Assembly: GCF_051513965.1 (NCBI RefSeq)
Contig: NZ_CP195847.1
Coordinates: 3,038,001 to 3,102,000 of the forward strand
Direction: 5' to 3'
DNA length: 64,000 bases
Origin: Paramicrobacterium sp051513965
Lineage (GTDB): Bacteria; Actinomycetota; Actinomycetes; Actinomycetales; Microbacteriaceae
The notes below the pieces were generated by a model. It was not told the origin of the DNA. It saw nothing but the letters and a program-made list of their open reading frames with translations, and ran no database searches. Of this stretch, positions 8,089 through 16,527 are shown piece after piece (within the stretch, counting starts at the first letter, position 1; every line of letters begins with the position of its first letter). The translations under genes and the position numbers were made by a program.

Positions 8089-9804
8089 ATGAACGAGTCA
8101 GAAGACCTGCGGCGCACCGGCTCCGCATCGACCGCATTCGGCCCAAGGGATCCCTACCCGGGAGATTCCCGTTCTCTGAGCGGCATACCTGCTCCCGCTC
8201 ATGACTCCCCACGGTTCACCGAAGACGAGCCGGTCATTCGAGAAGACGCTTCGTCGCGCTTTAATCGTGACGACGTGGTTCAGCGGACTGGACACTATGC
8301 ACTGAAGTCCGGAACATTCACACCGCATGAATCGCGGACAGAAGATCTCGTGGCCATCGCGAAAGCACTCGAGGATGCCGAAATCGACTTCCTGCTTGTG
8401 CGAGGGGAGTGGGATGAACCTACGCTTGCCGTCGATCGACGACGTCGACGTGATGTGGAACGCACACTCGCCTCGGCCTTCGCAAACGAACCGTTCTACG
8501 CGGTTACACTGACGAAGTCTCATCGTTACGATCTCTCCGATGCACCGTTCTACGACATCGATCGTGAGGCACCGGCCCTGCTGATCGCCGACGGCTCGCT
8601 CTCGAAAGACCCGAAGCCGAAGGTGCTGCGCCTCTATCGTCCTCGCGTCGAGCCTCTTGGCCGACTGCGCTACGGGCCGGAGTCGGCTCCGCAGCTTGAG
8701 TTCTGGAGCTTCGGCGAAGAGACCATCGTCGCGCCGACTCCGAACGCGCTGACACGACAGCACCTCGACCGGTCAGAGGCAATCGTGTCCTCGGTGACAC
8801 GATACGGACGCGAATGGCCGACACTCGAGAACATGTTCGCTGACCTCGCCGGCGACGTGAGCTTCGACATCGACATGGTCTTCTCCTGGGTCGACGGCTC
8901 AAGCACCGAGTACCAGAAGGCTCGGGCCGCACGCATGAAAGACGTCGTCGTAGGGGAGGGGGACGACTCCGTCGCGCGCTTCCGTCAGATCGACGAACTA
9001 AAATATGCGTTGCGTAGCATATACCTGTTCGCCCCGTGGATCCGCCACATCTACATCGCAACCGATTCGCCCGCTCCCACCTGGCTCAGGCCGCATCCTC
9101 GCATCACAATCGTTCCCGCGGAGAAGCATTTCGTCGATCCCTCTGTGCTCCCCACCCACAACTCCCACGCGGTCGAGAGCCAACTGCACCACATCCCTGG
9201 ACTCGCAGAGCACTTCTTATATTCCAATGACGACATGTTCTTTGGCCGCCCACTGAGCCCGTCGGTGTTCTTCTCGCCCGGCGGCATCACCAAGTTCGTG
9301 GAAGCACGCACGCGCATCGGTCTCGGCGACACGAACCCGGCACGCTCCGGATACGAGAACGCCGCTCGAGTGAATAGGGAACTGCTGCGCGCAAAGTTCG
9401 GCAAGGTAACGACGCGGCACCTCGAACACTGCGCCGCACCACTCCGCGTGAGCGTGCTCAACGAGATGGAGCTGGAGTTCGCTGACGAGTTCCGTCGCAC
9501 GGCGGCTTCCCGATTCCGTTCAGCAACCGACATCTCCGTCACGAACTCTCTGTACCACTACTACGCACTCATGACGGGTCAGGCAGTGACCCAGACGCAG
9601 GCGAAGGTGAAGTACATCGAAACAACCCTCACGTCGGCAATTCCCGCGATGGATCGTCTTCTTCACAAGCGTGATCAGGACATGTTCTGTCTGAACGACG
9701 GCTCGAAACCAGAGATCAGCGACGCCGAGCGCACTCGAGCCGTGCTCGACTTTCTGAATCGCTACTTCCCGTTCCCTGCTCCGTGGGAGAAGGAGGAGCT
9801 CTGA
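8089..9804 (+). CDS. Stealth-family sugar-phosphate transferase
   Basis: A 571-residue Stealth protein. All four conserved regions can be seen: CR1 with DIDMVFSWVDGSSTEYQ near residue 262, CR2 from DELKYALRSIYLFAPWIRH to NDDMFFGRPL (about 302-395), CR3 near 425-495 and CR4 (FCLNDGSKPEISDAER) near 538. The family transfers hexose-1-phosphates to polysaccharides; relatives include N-acetylglucosamine-1-phosphotransferases and capsule polymerases. Here it stands alone, not in a polysaccharide cluster, so its acceptor is unknown. GAAGGGGG precedes the ATG. The first 90 residues are low in conservation features and look disordered. Confidence 0.9.
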   Translation: MNESEDLRRTGSASTAFGPRDPYPGDSRSLSGIPAPAHDSPRFTEDEPVIREDASSRFNRDDVVQRTGHYALKSGTFTPHESRTEDLVAIAKALEDAEIDFLLVRGEWDEPTLAVDRRRRRDVERTLASAFANEPFYAVTLTKSHRYDLSDAPFYDIDREAPALLIADGSLSKDPKPKVLRLYRPRVEPLGRLRYGPESAPQLEFWSFGEETIVAPTPNALTRQHLDRSEAIVSSVTRYGREWPTLENMFADLAGDVSFDIDMVFSWVDGSSTEYQKARAARMKDVVVGEGDDSVARFRQIDELKYALRSIYLFAPWIRHIYIATDSPAPTWLRPHPRITIVPAEKHFVDPSVLPTHNSHAVESQLHHIPGLAEHFLYSNDDMFFGRPLSPSVFFSPGGITKFVEARTRIGLGDTNPARSGYENAARVNRELLRAKFGKVTTRHLEHCAAPLRVSVLNEMELEFADEFRRTAASRFRSATDISVTNSLYHYYALMTGQAVTQTQAKVKYIETTLTSAIPAMDRLLHKRDQDMFCLNDGSKPEISDAERTRAVLDFLNRYFPFPAPWEKEEL

Positions 9805-9811
9805 CCCGTCG

Positions 9812-10729
9812 TCAGGAGACCGTCACGAGCTCACGTGGCTTGACCACGGGGGAGGGCGGAATCACGATGCCCTGCTCTGCGAGACGACGCTCGGTCTCCT
9901 CGGCATCCACGTAGTCGAGCGCACGATACTGGCCAACAGGCACGACGGAGTGAAGCACCGTGTCTTGGTAGACGTGCACGAGGTTGAACGCTCGAGCTCC
10001 ATCCCGCCCGCGAGTGCCCCCGACCGGAACATTGAGATCCTGCGTGTAACACGTCGCCGATGCCACAGACACGGGGATGCCTGCAAAGGTGGCGGTCGAC
10101 GAATAGTGCAGGTGCCCTCCGATGATGCTCCGCACATCAGAGCCGCGGACCACGGCGGCGAGCTCGTGCTGGTCGCGGAGCTCGACGCTCACGGCGAGAT
10201 CGAGCACACTCGGCACCGGGGGGTGATGCATGGCGAGGATCGTACCGTGGGGCGCCGGCACCGCGAGTTCCGTGGTCAGCCACGTGAGCTGCTCGGAGGT
10301 GAGATCGCCATAATGCTCACCGGGAACACTCGTATCGAGCGTGATGACTCGCAGACCATTGACGTCATAGACGCGATCGATCGGCTTCATGCTGGGCGCC
10401 TCGTCCAGCAGCGCTGCCCGGAGGCTCGCACGATTGTCATGGTTGCCCATGGCCCAGATGACCTGGGCACCGAGACGTTCGGCGGCCGGCTCCACGATGT
10501 CGCGAAGCGTCGCATATGCTTCGGGCTCACCCTTGTCGGCGAGGTCTCCCGTGAAGACGATCGCCTCGGGTCGTCCCTCTGACGATTCGAGTTCGGCGAA
10601 GAGCTCTTTCAGGTGCGCGGTGCTGTCGACCGTGTCGTAGAGCCTGCGACCTCCACCCAGTAGGTGAGTGTCGCTGATGTGCAGAAGAAAGTGATCCGGC
10701 CTGGGGTATTCGGCCGTTCGTGGCGTCAC
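9812..10729 (-). CDS. Calcineurin-like metallophosphoesterase, CpdA/Icc type
   Basis: A 305-residue metallophosphoesterase. The metal ligands are all present: SDTH near residue 19, FTGDLADKGE near 60, MGNHDNR near 95, MHHPP near 167 and GGHLHY near 204. This order is that of class III cyclic-nucleotide phosphodiesterases (CpdA/Rv0805 type), so hydrolysis of 2',3'- or 3',5'-cyclic nucleotides is likely but other phosphodiesters are possible. It starts with GTG. It ends 7 bases from the convergent Stealth gene, which leaves no room for a terminator. Confidence 0.88.
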   Translation of the reverse strand: MTPRTAEYPRPDHFLLHISDTHLLGGGRRLYDTVDSTAHLKELFAELESSEGRPEAIVFTGDLADKGEPEAYATLRDIVEPAAERLGAQVIWAMGNHDNRASLRAALLDEAPSMKPIDRVYDVNGLRVITLDTSVPGEHYGDLTSEQLTWLTTELAVPAPHGTILAMHHPPVPSVLDLAVSVELRDQHELAAVVRGSDVRSIIGGHLHYSSTATFAGIPVSVASATCYTQDLNVPVGGTRGRDGARAFNLVHVYQDTVLHSVVPVGQYRALDYVDAEETERRLAEQGIVIPPSPVVKPRELVTVS

Positions 10730-10812
10730 GATTCATCCAATCGCTGGCTTCTCGGGTATCACCATGACAGCACACGAGTCCTAATGGCGGGTGTACGGCA
10801 GGCGGCGAGCCG

Positions 10813-13800
10813 CTAACGCGGCTGCTCTTCGTGCGACCGGACTTCGTGCGCTTCGCCTCCGTGCGGCTGCCTCTGTGCCAGCACCGCGGCCTCCGTACGC
10901 GTGGCGACGCCGAGCTTCCGAAGAATCGCCGACACATGCACACTCGCGGTCTTCGCACTGATGAACAGTCGCTCACCGATCTGTCGATTGCTGAGCCCTT
11001 CAGCGACGAGCGCGAGCACCTGACGTTCGCGGGACGTGAGCACATCGACGTCATCCACCGGTGCCACCCCCGCGGCACCCTGCGTCGCCGTCCCTTGACT
11101 GGCCACACTCAACCCAGCAGATCGGGCGAACTCATCTATCTCGCTCTGCAGCGGCACATGGACCAGCTCGGATGCCGCCGCCCGGGCTTCGGTCACAACC
11201 ACACGCGCCCCCGACCGATCGCCCGCACTGACAAGCGCACGGGCGAGATGCAACCGCACCAGAGGGCGGAGCACCGCAGAGATCACGGGGTCACTGGATG
11301 CCGCGACAGCAGCACGCACCTCGTCGACGGCCGACGCGACCGGGGGAGTGGTCAGCCCCCACACGACCTGAGACATCGCCTCAAGGCGCACTGCTTCGGG
11401 GAGGCCGTTCCACCGCTGTCTCACAAAGTCGGCAGCCTCTGCTGCAGAATCATCGGCATTCAGCACGTGCAACCGCGCCACGATCGCCGCGCCGTCCAGA
11501 AGCAGACGACGCTGCTGCAGAACGTGCCCTCGCTCAGTGTCCTCGGTGAGAGCATCCCGAAGCTCACACCACGCACCCCACCAGTCCCGCGCAGCCGTCG
11601 CAAGTGCGACCTTGATGTCGATGAGCCCGTACCAGACCTGGTGCTCGACCTTCGCGGTCACGACAAAACCCGGCAGCCATTCCTCCGCACGTCGCTTCGC
11701 TGTCTCGACGTCGCCTCTCCACAGAAGCGCGTGAATCTTGGTCCGCTGCGTGTACGAGGCGGGAACCGTGAGGCTGCCAAGCGCGAGAGCCCGTTCGATC
11801 ACCTGCTCCGCCTCGTCGATGTCGCCGAGCCCGAGGAGCGGGTCGACCATATTGTGCAGCAGAATCGACCCCGAACTGCGCTCGACTCCCAGCTCAGTCG
11901 CCCGCGCATGTCCCGCCCGAGCGACATCGAGAGCCTCCTGGTACTGACCCATGAGGTTCAGGAAGTCGGAGTAGTTCACGTGAAACCGCAGTCGTGGGCT
12001 CGGCTCGACCGCATACGCTCGGGCGATCTCGATATCTGCGAGCGCTTCGTCGATGTGTCCGAGCGCCGCCCGCGACATTCCTCGCAGATTCGCCGCGATC
12101 GACACCTCTGCATCCGCTCCCGCGGCGGTCCCCACCTGGAACGCCGCATCCGCCGTCACGATCGCCTCGTGCGAGTCACCACGCAGCATGTACCGACCGC
12201 CCAGAAGATACAGAAGAGTCGCCCTCAGCTTCTCGTCGTGCACATGACCCGGATGCTCGTCCTCAGCGTCGCCCATGAGCGCCAACGCATCGATGAGAAG
12301 CGGAATCGATCCGTCACGCCCCAGGTTCGCGAGATACAGCGCCTTGTCGCGAAGGAGTCGGACGAACACAGAAGGCTCGACGGGGGAGCGCTCCGCCTCA
12401 TCGAGGGCAGCCCTGACGAGTGCGATCGCACGCTCGCCTGCACCGGCATTGCGGTGAATCGACGCCACCCGCGCCAGCAGTTTCACCCGCGACAGACCGG
12501 CCCGCTCTTCGGCATCCTCGACTCTGTCCCACAGGTCGATCGCGAGCTCACCGAGCCGACCGGCGGTTGCGTAAGCGTAGGACCTCTTCGCCTGTTCCAT
12601 CGCGTCGACGGATGCCGTGAGCGCCCGCGCATACTCGTGAGCACCGAGCAGGTGATAGGCGATCGCCGACCGCGACTCGAGTTCGGCCTGCGCCTCAAGG
12701 GCCTGAGCGAATGCGAGATGCACGCGACTGCGCTCTCCCGGCAGCATCTCGTCATGCACGGCCTCACGCAGCAGCGCATGCCGAAAGCAGTATGCCTCCG
12801 CTCGGACAGTCAGGATGTCCGCAGTGATCGCCGCACGCAACCCGGTGTCCAGCGCGTCATCGGTGCCGTCCACAGCGGCTCGAAGCACCGAGTGCGGCGT
12901 CCAGTCCTCGGCCGCTGACAGCGCACGCAGAATTCGCTGTGCATTCTCGTCGAGCACGTCGTATCGCGCGAGCAGAAGATCACGCAACGTGTCGGGCATC
13001 GGCCCGGTCGAGCAGTTCGAGAGCTCCTCCACGAAGAACGGGATGCCTTCGGTGCGCTCGAACACGCTGTCGAGACGACCCTCATCGATCTCTCCGTCAT
13101 GAAGCGAGCTCATGAGGTCACGCACCTCGTCGCGCGTGAGGCGTCTCAAATCGACTCGTTCGATGAGTCGAGCCCGCTCGCTCTCAACGATGAACTCGCG
13201 CACGCGCGAACCTCGACGGGCGTCCTCCGGGCGGCAGGTCGCGACGATCATGAGTCGTGCAGTGCAGATCGCTCGCATGAGAAAGCGAAGCATCGTCAGG
13301 GTCGACCCATCGGCCCAGTGCAGGTCTTCGATCAGCAGCACGAGCGGCGCTTTCGCGGCATACGTCTCAATCAGTGTTGCAACCACGTCGTGCAGACGGC
13401 TGGAACTGACTTCATCCCAGTCGACCGGCCCATCACCCAGTTCAGGAAGCAGCAGCAGAAGCGCATCGCGACCGGGACCCGCCGCGTCGAGCGCAGCATT
13501 CGCCCCCATACCGTGCACAAGCTCACGCAGAATCGAGATCAGCGGACCATACGGAATGGGCGTCTCTCCCATGTTGATGCACTGGCCCGAAAGCACGTTC
13601 GCTCGACGTTCGATTCCCTCCCGAAACTCTCGCATCATGCGGGACTTGCCGATGCCGGCCTCTCCCGAGAGCAGCACCGTGCGCGGGTCACCGTCGAGAG
13701 CTGACGCGAAGACCTCGCACAACCGCGACAGCTCTCGATCGCGCCCCACCATCACGGTGCTTGTCCGCGCTGCCACCATGCCTACATCGTGCCATGGGGC

Positions 13801-13821
13801 ACCGACATCGAACAGGGTCAT
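10813..13821 (-). CDS. LuxR-type transcriptional regulator with N-terminal AAA ATPase (LAL family)
   Basis: A large ATP-binding regulator of about 1000 residues. An STAND/AAA module at the N-terminus has Walker A SGEAGIGKSRMM (near 52) and Walker B LVLLIEDLHWADGS (near 162). A long helical, TPR-like middle follows, and the C-terminus is a LuxR helix-turn-helix (LTSRERQVLALVAEGLSNRQ, about 935-955). LAL proteins activate genes for sugar use, antibiotics or stress once a signal binds. The start could also be the ATG at 13779 (MVAARTSTV); neither start has a good ribosome site. It follows a small gene by 9 bases, probably as one transcript. The target genes are not evident. Confidence 0.9.
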   Translation of the reverse strand: MTLFDVGAPWHDVGMVAARTSTVMVGRDRELSRLCEVFASALDGDPRTVLLSGEAGIGKSRMMREFREGIERRANVLSGQCINMGETPIPYGPLISILRELVHGMGANAALDAAGPGRDALLLLLPELGDGPVDWDEVSSSRLHDVVATLIETYAAKAPLVLLIEDLHWADGSTLTMLRFLMRAICTARLMIVATCRPEDARRGSRVREFIVESERARLIERVDLRRLTRDEVRDLMSSLHDGEIDEGRLDSVFERTEGIPFFVEELSNCSTGPMPDTLRDLLLARYDVLDENAQRILRALSAAEDWTPHSVLRAAVDGTDDALDTGLRAAITADILTVRAEAYCFRHALLREAVHDEMLPGERSRVHLAFAQALEAQAELESRSAIAYHLLGAHEYARALTASVDAMEQAKRSYAYATAGRLGELAIDLWDRVEDAEERAGLSRVKLLARVASIHRNAGAGERAIALVRAALDEAERSPVEPSVFVRLLRDKALYLANLGRDGSIPLLIDALALMGDAEDEHPGHVHDEKLRATLLYLLGGRYMLRGDSHEAIVTADAAFQVGTAAGADAEVSIAANLRGMSRAALGHIDEALADIEIARAYAVEPSPRLRFHVNYSDFLNLMGQYQEALDVARAGHARATELGVERSSGSILLHNMVDPLLGLGDIDEAEQVIERALALGSLTVPASYTQRTKIHALLWRGDVETAKRRAEEWLPGFVVTAKVEHQVWYGLIDIKVALATAARDWWGAWCELRDALTEDTERGHVLQQRRLLLDGAAIVARLHVLNADDSAAEAADFVRQRWNGLPEAVRLEAMSQVVWGLTTPPVASAVDEVRAAVAASSDPVISAVLRPLVRLHLARALVSAGDRSGARVVVTEARAAASELVHVPLQSEIDEFARSAGLSVASQGTATQGAAGVAPVDDVDVLTSRERQVLALVAEGLSNRQIGERLFISAKTASVHVSAILRKLGVATRTEAAVLAQRQPHGGEAHEVRSHEEQPR

Positions 13822-13830
13822 CGACGTCCG

Positions 13831-14073
13831 TCACCGCCCGATGGTCACAGAAGCGGACGTCACGCGCTCCGCAGACCGATTCCGACGCCGCTGCAGTGCA
13901 CGAACGTAACGTGCAAGAGCAGTTACTACGCGACCAGCGCGCTTCAGAACGCGACGTCGCAGAATCTGGTCGGGGTTCTCCTCGAGCGCGCGGCGATAAG
14001 CCATCCGACGCTCAAGATCACGCTCATACTGCTTGTAAATGGTCTCGTAATAGACCTCCGGTGCGAGATACAT
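13831..14073 (-). CDS. Small basic helical protein of unknown function
   Basis: An 80-residue protein rich in Arg, Tyr and Glu (MYLAPEVYYETIYKQYERDL at the start) with a long predicted helix and a basic middle (residues 39-69). I do not recognise a family. It is supported as a gene by a strong GAGGAGG ribosome site 8 bases before the ATG and by its position directly ahead of the LAL regulator, with which it is likely co-transcribed. Confidence 0.6.
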   Translation of the reverse strand: MYLAPEVYYETIYKQYERDLERRMAYRRALEENPDQILRRRVLKRAGRVVTALARYVRALQRRRNRSAERVTSASVTIGR

Positions 14074-14225
14074 GTCGCAGCCTCCTCGTGGTGCCTGTCA
14101 CCACCTCAAGGTTCGGAGGTAAGGAGGGGTTTCATCATCGGGAGGATGCCTTATCTTTCGACGCCCACACCACGGCCAGGCAGTCTCGCACTAAGACGCC
14201 TCCGCTCAGGGATCGCACTCCCCGC

Positions 14226-15755
14226 TCAGGGGAGGAGAAGGATGCCGTCGTCCACGAGCTCCCTCACCTGCGGCACGAGCTGCGAGGCGAGAGCTTCCTC
14301 ATCGACCTGAAGCAGCTGTGCGAGCGCCCCGACGATGGCCCCGAGCGAGAGTTCGCCGTCACACGCGCCGACGAGCGCAGAGAGCGCCGTGTCGACCGGT
14401 CGAGTACGCCCGAAGCCGCCACCCTGCCTCAGCATCATCGTCGTCGGGTCCTCGGCGCCAGGCCAGAAGTGCCTCTCCTCTGTGACGTCGCCCGACACGG
14501 TCAAGGAGCACGTCGCCAGTTCGGCATCCGTCATCGACCTCGCTCGATCCGCAGCACTCATACACTGGGCGACGTGCACACCGAGACCCGTTTCATTCTG
14601 ACCTGCCGGCGTCTGTAACCTCTCATACCGGTTCCAGGTGGAGCCCGACGAGTCCGCACGGAGCCGCAGAATCACGTACCCGAAGCCCACCGCACGCACA
14701 CCACGCCGGTCGAAGTCGTCGAGCCATGCGTCCGAGAGTGTGTCGTACTCAGGAGATCCCGGTCGCGTCCCACCGTCACGTATCCACGTTTCGGCATATT
14801 CTTCGGGGGACTGCACCTCGCGTTCGATCACCCAGGAATCGAGCACACCATCGGCGGTGCCTTCGACCCAGGATGCGACGCGATCCAGACCGGATGTCGC
14901 GCCGGAGTACTCCCAGTTGGCGAGCATCTGCACTGTGCCGTCTGGCGTGAGATGCGCCGCGCTCTGCGTGATCACCTCACGTACGATCGCGTCGCCGACG
15001 AGTCCGCCGTCGCGGTATTCGTAGGCAGGAACATCCGCTCGACGAGGGGTGATGACGAATGGCGGATTGCTGACGATCTGATCGAAGAGCTCACCCTCAA
15101 CAGGTTCGAAGAGACTTCCGTGACGAAACTCGATGTTGTCGATGCCGTTCAGCTCGGCATTGAGCCGGGCCATCTCGAGCGCCCTCTCTGAGATGTCGGT
15201 CGCTACAACGCGCTGTGCGTGCCGCGAGGCATGCATCGCCTGGATCCCACAGCCCGTACCGAGGTCGAGCACGCTCTGCACTGGCTTCTGGAGCATGAGT
15301 CCCGCGAGCGAGAGCGACGCCCCACCGACGCCGAGCACGTGATCCTCTCCGAGCTCTCGGCCCAGTGCCAGTTCGCCGAGGTCGGAGACGATCCACCAGC
15401 TGCCCGCACCCGTCGCATCGATGAAGCTGTAGGGTCTCAGATCACGATTCGGCCGGATGCTGTCGCCCGACGCGTCGACGAGATCGAGCTCCTCCGCACC
15501 GTCGACGCCAAGTGTCGGGAGCGCTTCGTGAAGCGCTGACCGATCCACTGGCATCCCCAGGACGAACAAGGTGGCCAGCGTGCTGGCTGGCGTGGGTTCC
15601 TGCGTTCTGAGTCGGCGAAGTGCCGGCACCCGATGGTTCCGGTGTAGCGCCTGTTCGGCATCCTCACCCCAGAGTTCCGTCAGCGCGGAGACAGTGAATT
15701 CCGCGGCAGTCAGGTCGGCGCTGAGCTTCTGAGCGAGAGATCGTGGCACGCGCAC
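14226..15755 (-). CDS. Class I SAM-dependent methyltransferase, PrmC/HemK-like
   Basis: A 509-residue protein. The central methyltransferase has the SAM motif SVLDLGTGCGIQAMHASRHA near 161-180, VVATDISERALEMARLNAEL and the catalytic-type motif IVSNPPFVI near 231. NPPF/NPPY enzymes methylate amide or amino nitrogens (release factor glutamine, RNA or DNA adenine). The N-terminal 120 residues resemble the DUF7059-type extension seen in actinobacterial homologues, and a C-terminal domain of about 180 residues follows. The extra domains make it longer than PrmC (about 290 residues), so the substrate is open. It starts with GTG. Confidence 0.8.
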   Translation of the reverse strand: MRVPRSLAQKLSADLTAAEFTVSALTELWGEDAEQALHRNHRVPALRRLRTQEPTPASTLATLFVLGMPVDRSALHEALPTLGVDGAEELDLVDASGDSIRPNRDLRPYSFIDATGAGSWWIVSDLGELALGRELGEDHVLGVGGASLSLAGLMLQKPVQSVLDLGTGCGIQAMHASRHAQRVVATDISERALEMARLNAELNGIDNIEFRHGSLFEPVEGELFDQIVSNPPFVITPRRADVPAYEYRDGGLVGDAIVREVITQSAAHLTPDGTVQMLANWEYSGATSGLDRVASWVEGTADGVLDSWVIEREVQSPEEYAETWIRDGGTRPGSPEYDTLSDAWLDDFDRRGVRAVGFGYVILRLRADSSGSTWNRYERLQTPAGQNETGLGVHVAQCMSAADRARSMTDAELATCSLTVSGDVTEERHFWPGAEDPTTMMLRQGGGFGRTRPVDTALSALVGACDGELSLGAIVGALAQLLQVDEEALASQLVPQVRELVDDGILLLP

Positions 15756-15916
15756 ATTCTCTCAGGTGAACGGCGGTGTCTGTCTCGTCTACGCCGCAAG
15801 CACCGACACCGCGTCAGCCCTCGGTAACGCTCCATTCGCGTTTCCCGCACCTGCGCAACCAGCCGCGTACCCCCGTATCGCACGCCTCGGCACCTCGACG
15901 TAACCCCGCAACCCGG

Positions 15917-16351
15917 TTACGTCACGAGAAGCTCCTTTGCGTAATCATCGACTGCCAACCAGCGGACACCGTTTCGGTGACTGATGAGCTGCGCACGCAC
16001 GAAGATGCGCCGGTCTCTGCAGGCATCCGCCATGGCCCGCGCCCACGCTGCGTCACACGGTGAAACGATCTCGTCTGCGCGTCGCTCCCAGACGAAGATC
16101 ACCTGTTTCGCGTCATATTCCTCCATGAGCATAGAAGCGAGAGCAGTGAAACTCGCCACCGCGGCCTCGTCCGGTTCAAGCGGGTACCCCTCAATCGGCA
16201 CGAGCGTGTCGAGCTGTCGATCCTCTCCGTCGAGAAACAGCATCCACCACTGTCTTTTGATAGCGCGTCCGACCAGCGCCCTGACTCTGTCTTCGATCTG
16301 CTGGTCGCTCCTCAGGGGAGCGGCAGCAGCGTCATCTGCGTGTATTGACAT
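15917..16351 (-). CDS. Hypothetical protein, conserved-looking, soluble
   Basis: A 144-residue soluble protein I do not recognise. It contains IKRQWWMLFLDGEDRQLDTL near residue 32, a stretch KQVIFVWERRADEIVSPCDA near 81 and RDRRIFVRAQLISHRNGVRW near 111. No membrane segment or signal peptide is seen. The good codon pattern and alternating hydrophobic strands suggest a real folded protein of alpha/beta type. It is divergent from recQ, 176 bases away. Confidence 0.65.
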   Translation of the reverse strand: MSIHADDAAAAPLRSDQQIEDRVRALVGRAIKRQWWMLFLDGEDRQLDTLVPIEGYPLEPDEAAVASFTALASMLMEEYDAKQVIFVWERRADEIVSPCDAAWARAMADACRDRRIFVRAQLISHRNGVRWLAVDDYAKELLVT

Positions 16352-16527
16352 ACGACGATGGTGCAGGGATGCCTCGACTCACGAGCCACGCAATCTGCGT
16401 TCTGTGGATGAATGTTCTCTCCACAGCACAGCTCTCGACGCTGCCGCTTCATTCGTCCACAGACAGACGAAGTCACGCCTCTGTCCACAGACGGCCCTCG
16501 GCTGGACGCAGTGTCGGCGATCTCTGA

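Noticed and set aside
11972..11987. parS-like sequence TAGTTCACGTGAAACC
   Set aside because: Three mismatches to parS, inside the LAL coding region and 17 kb from the real cluster; expected by chance in a region rich in GTGAAC codons.
10831..12918. Long plus-strand open frame opposite the LAL regulator
   Set aside because: It is rich in Arg, His and Asp as expected for the antisense of a high-GC gene and shows no domain.
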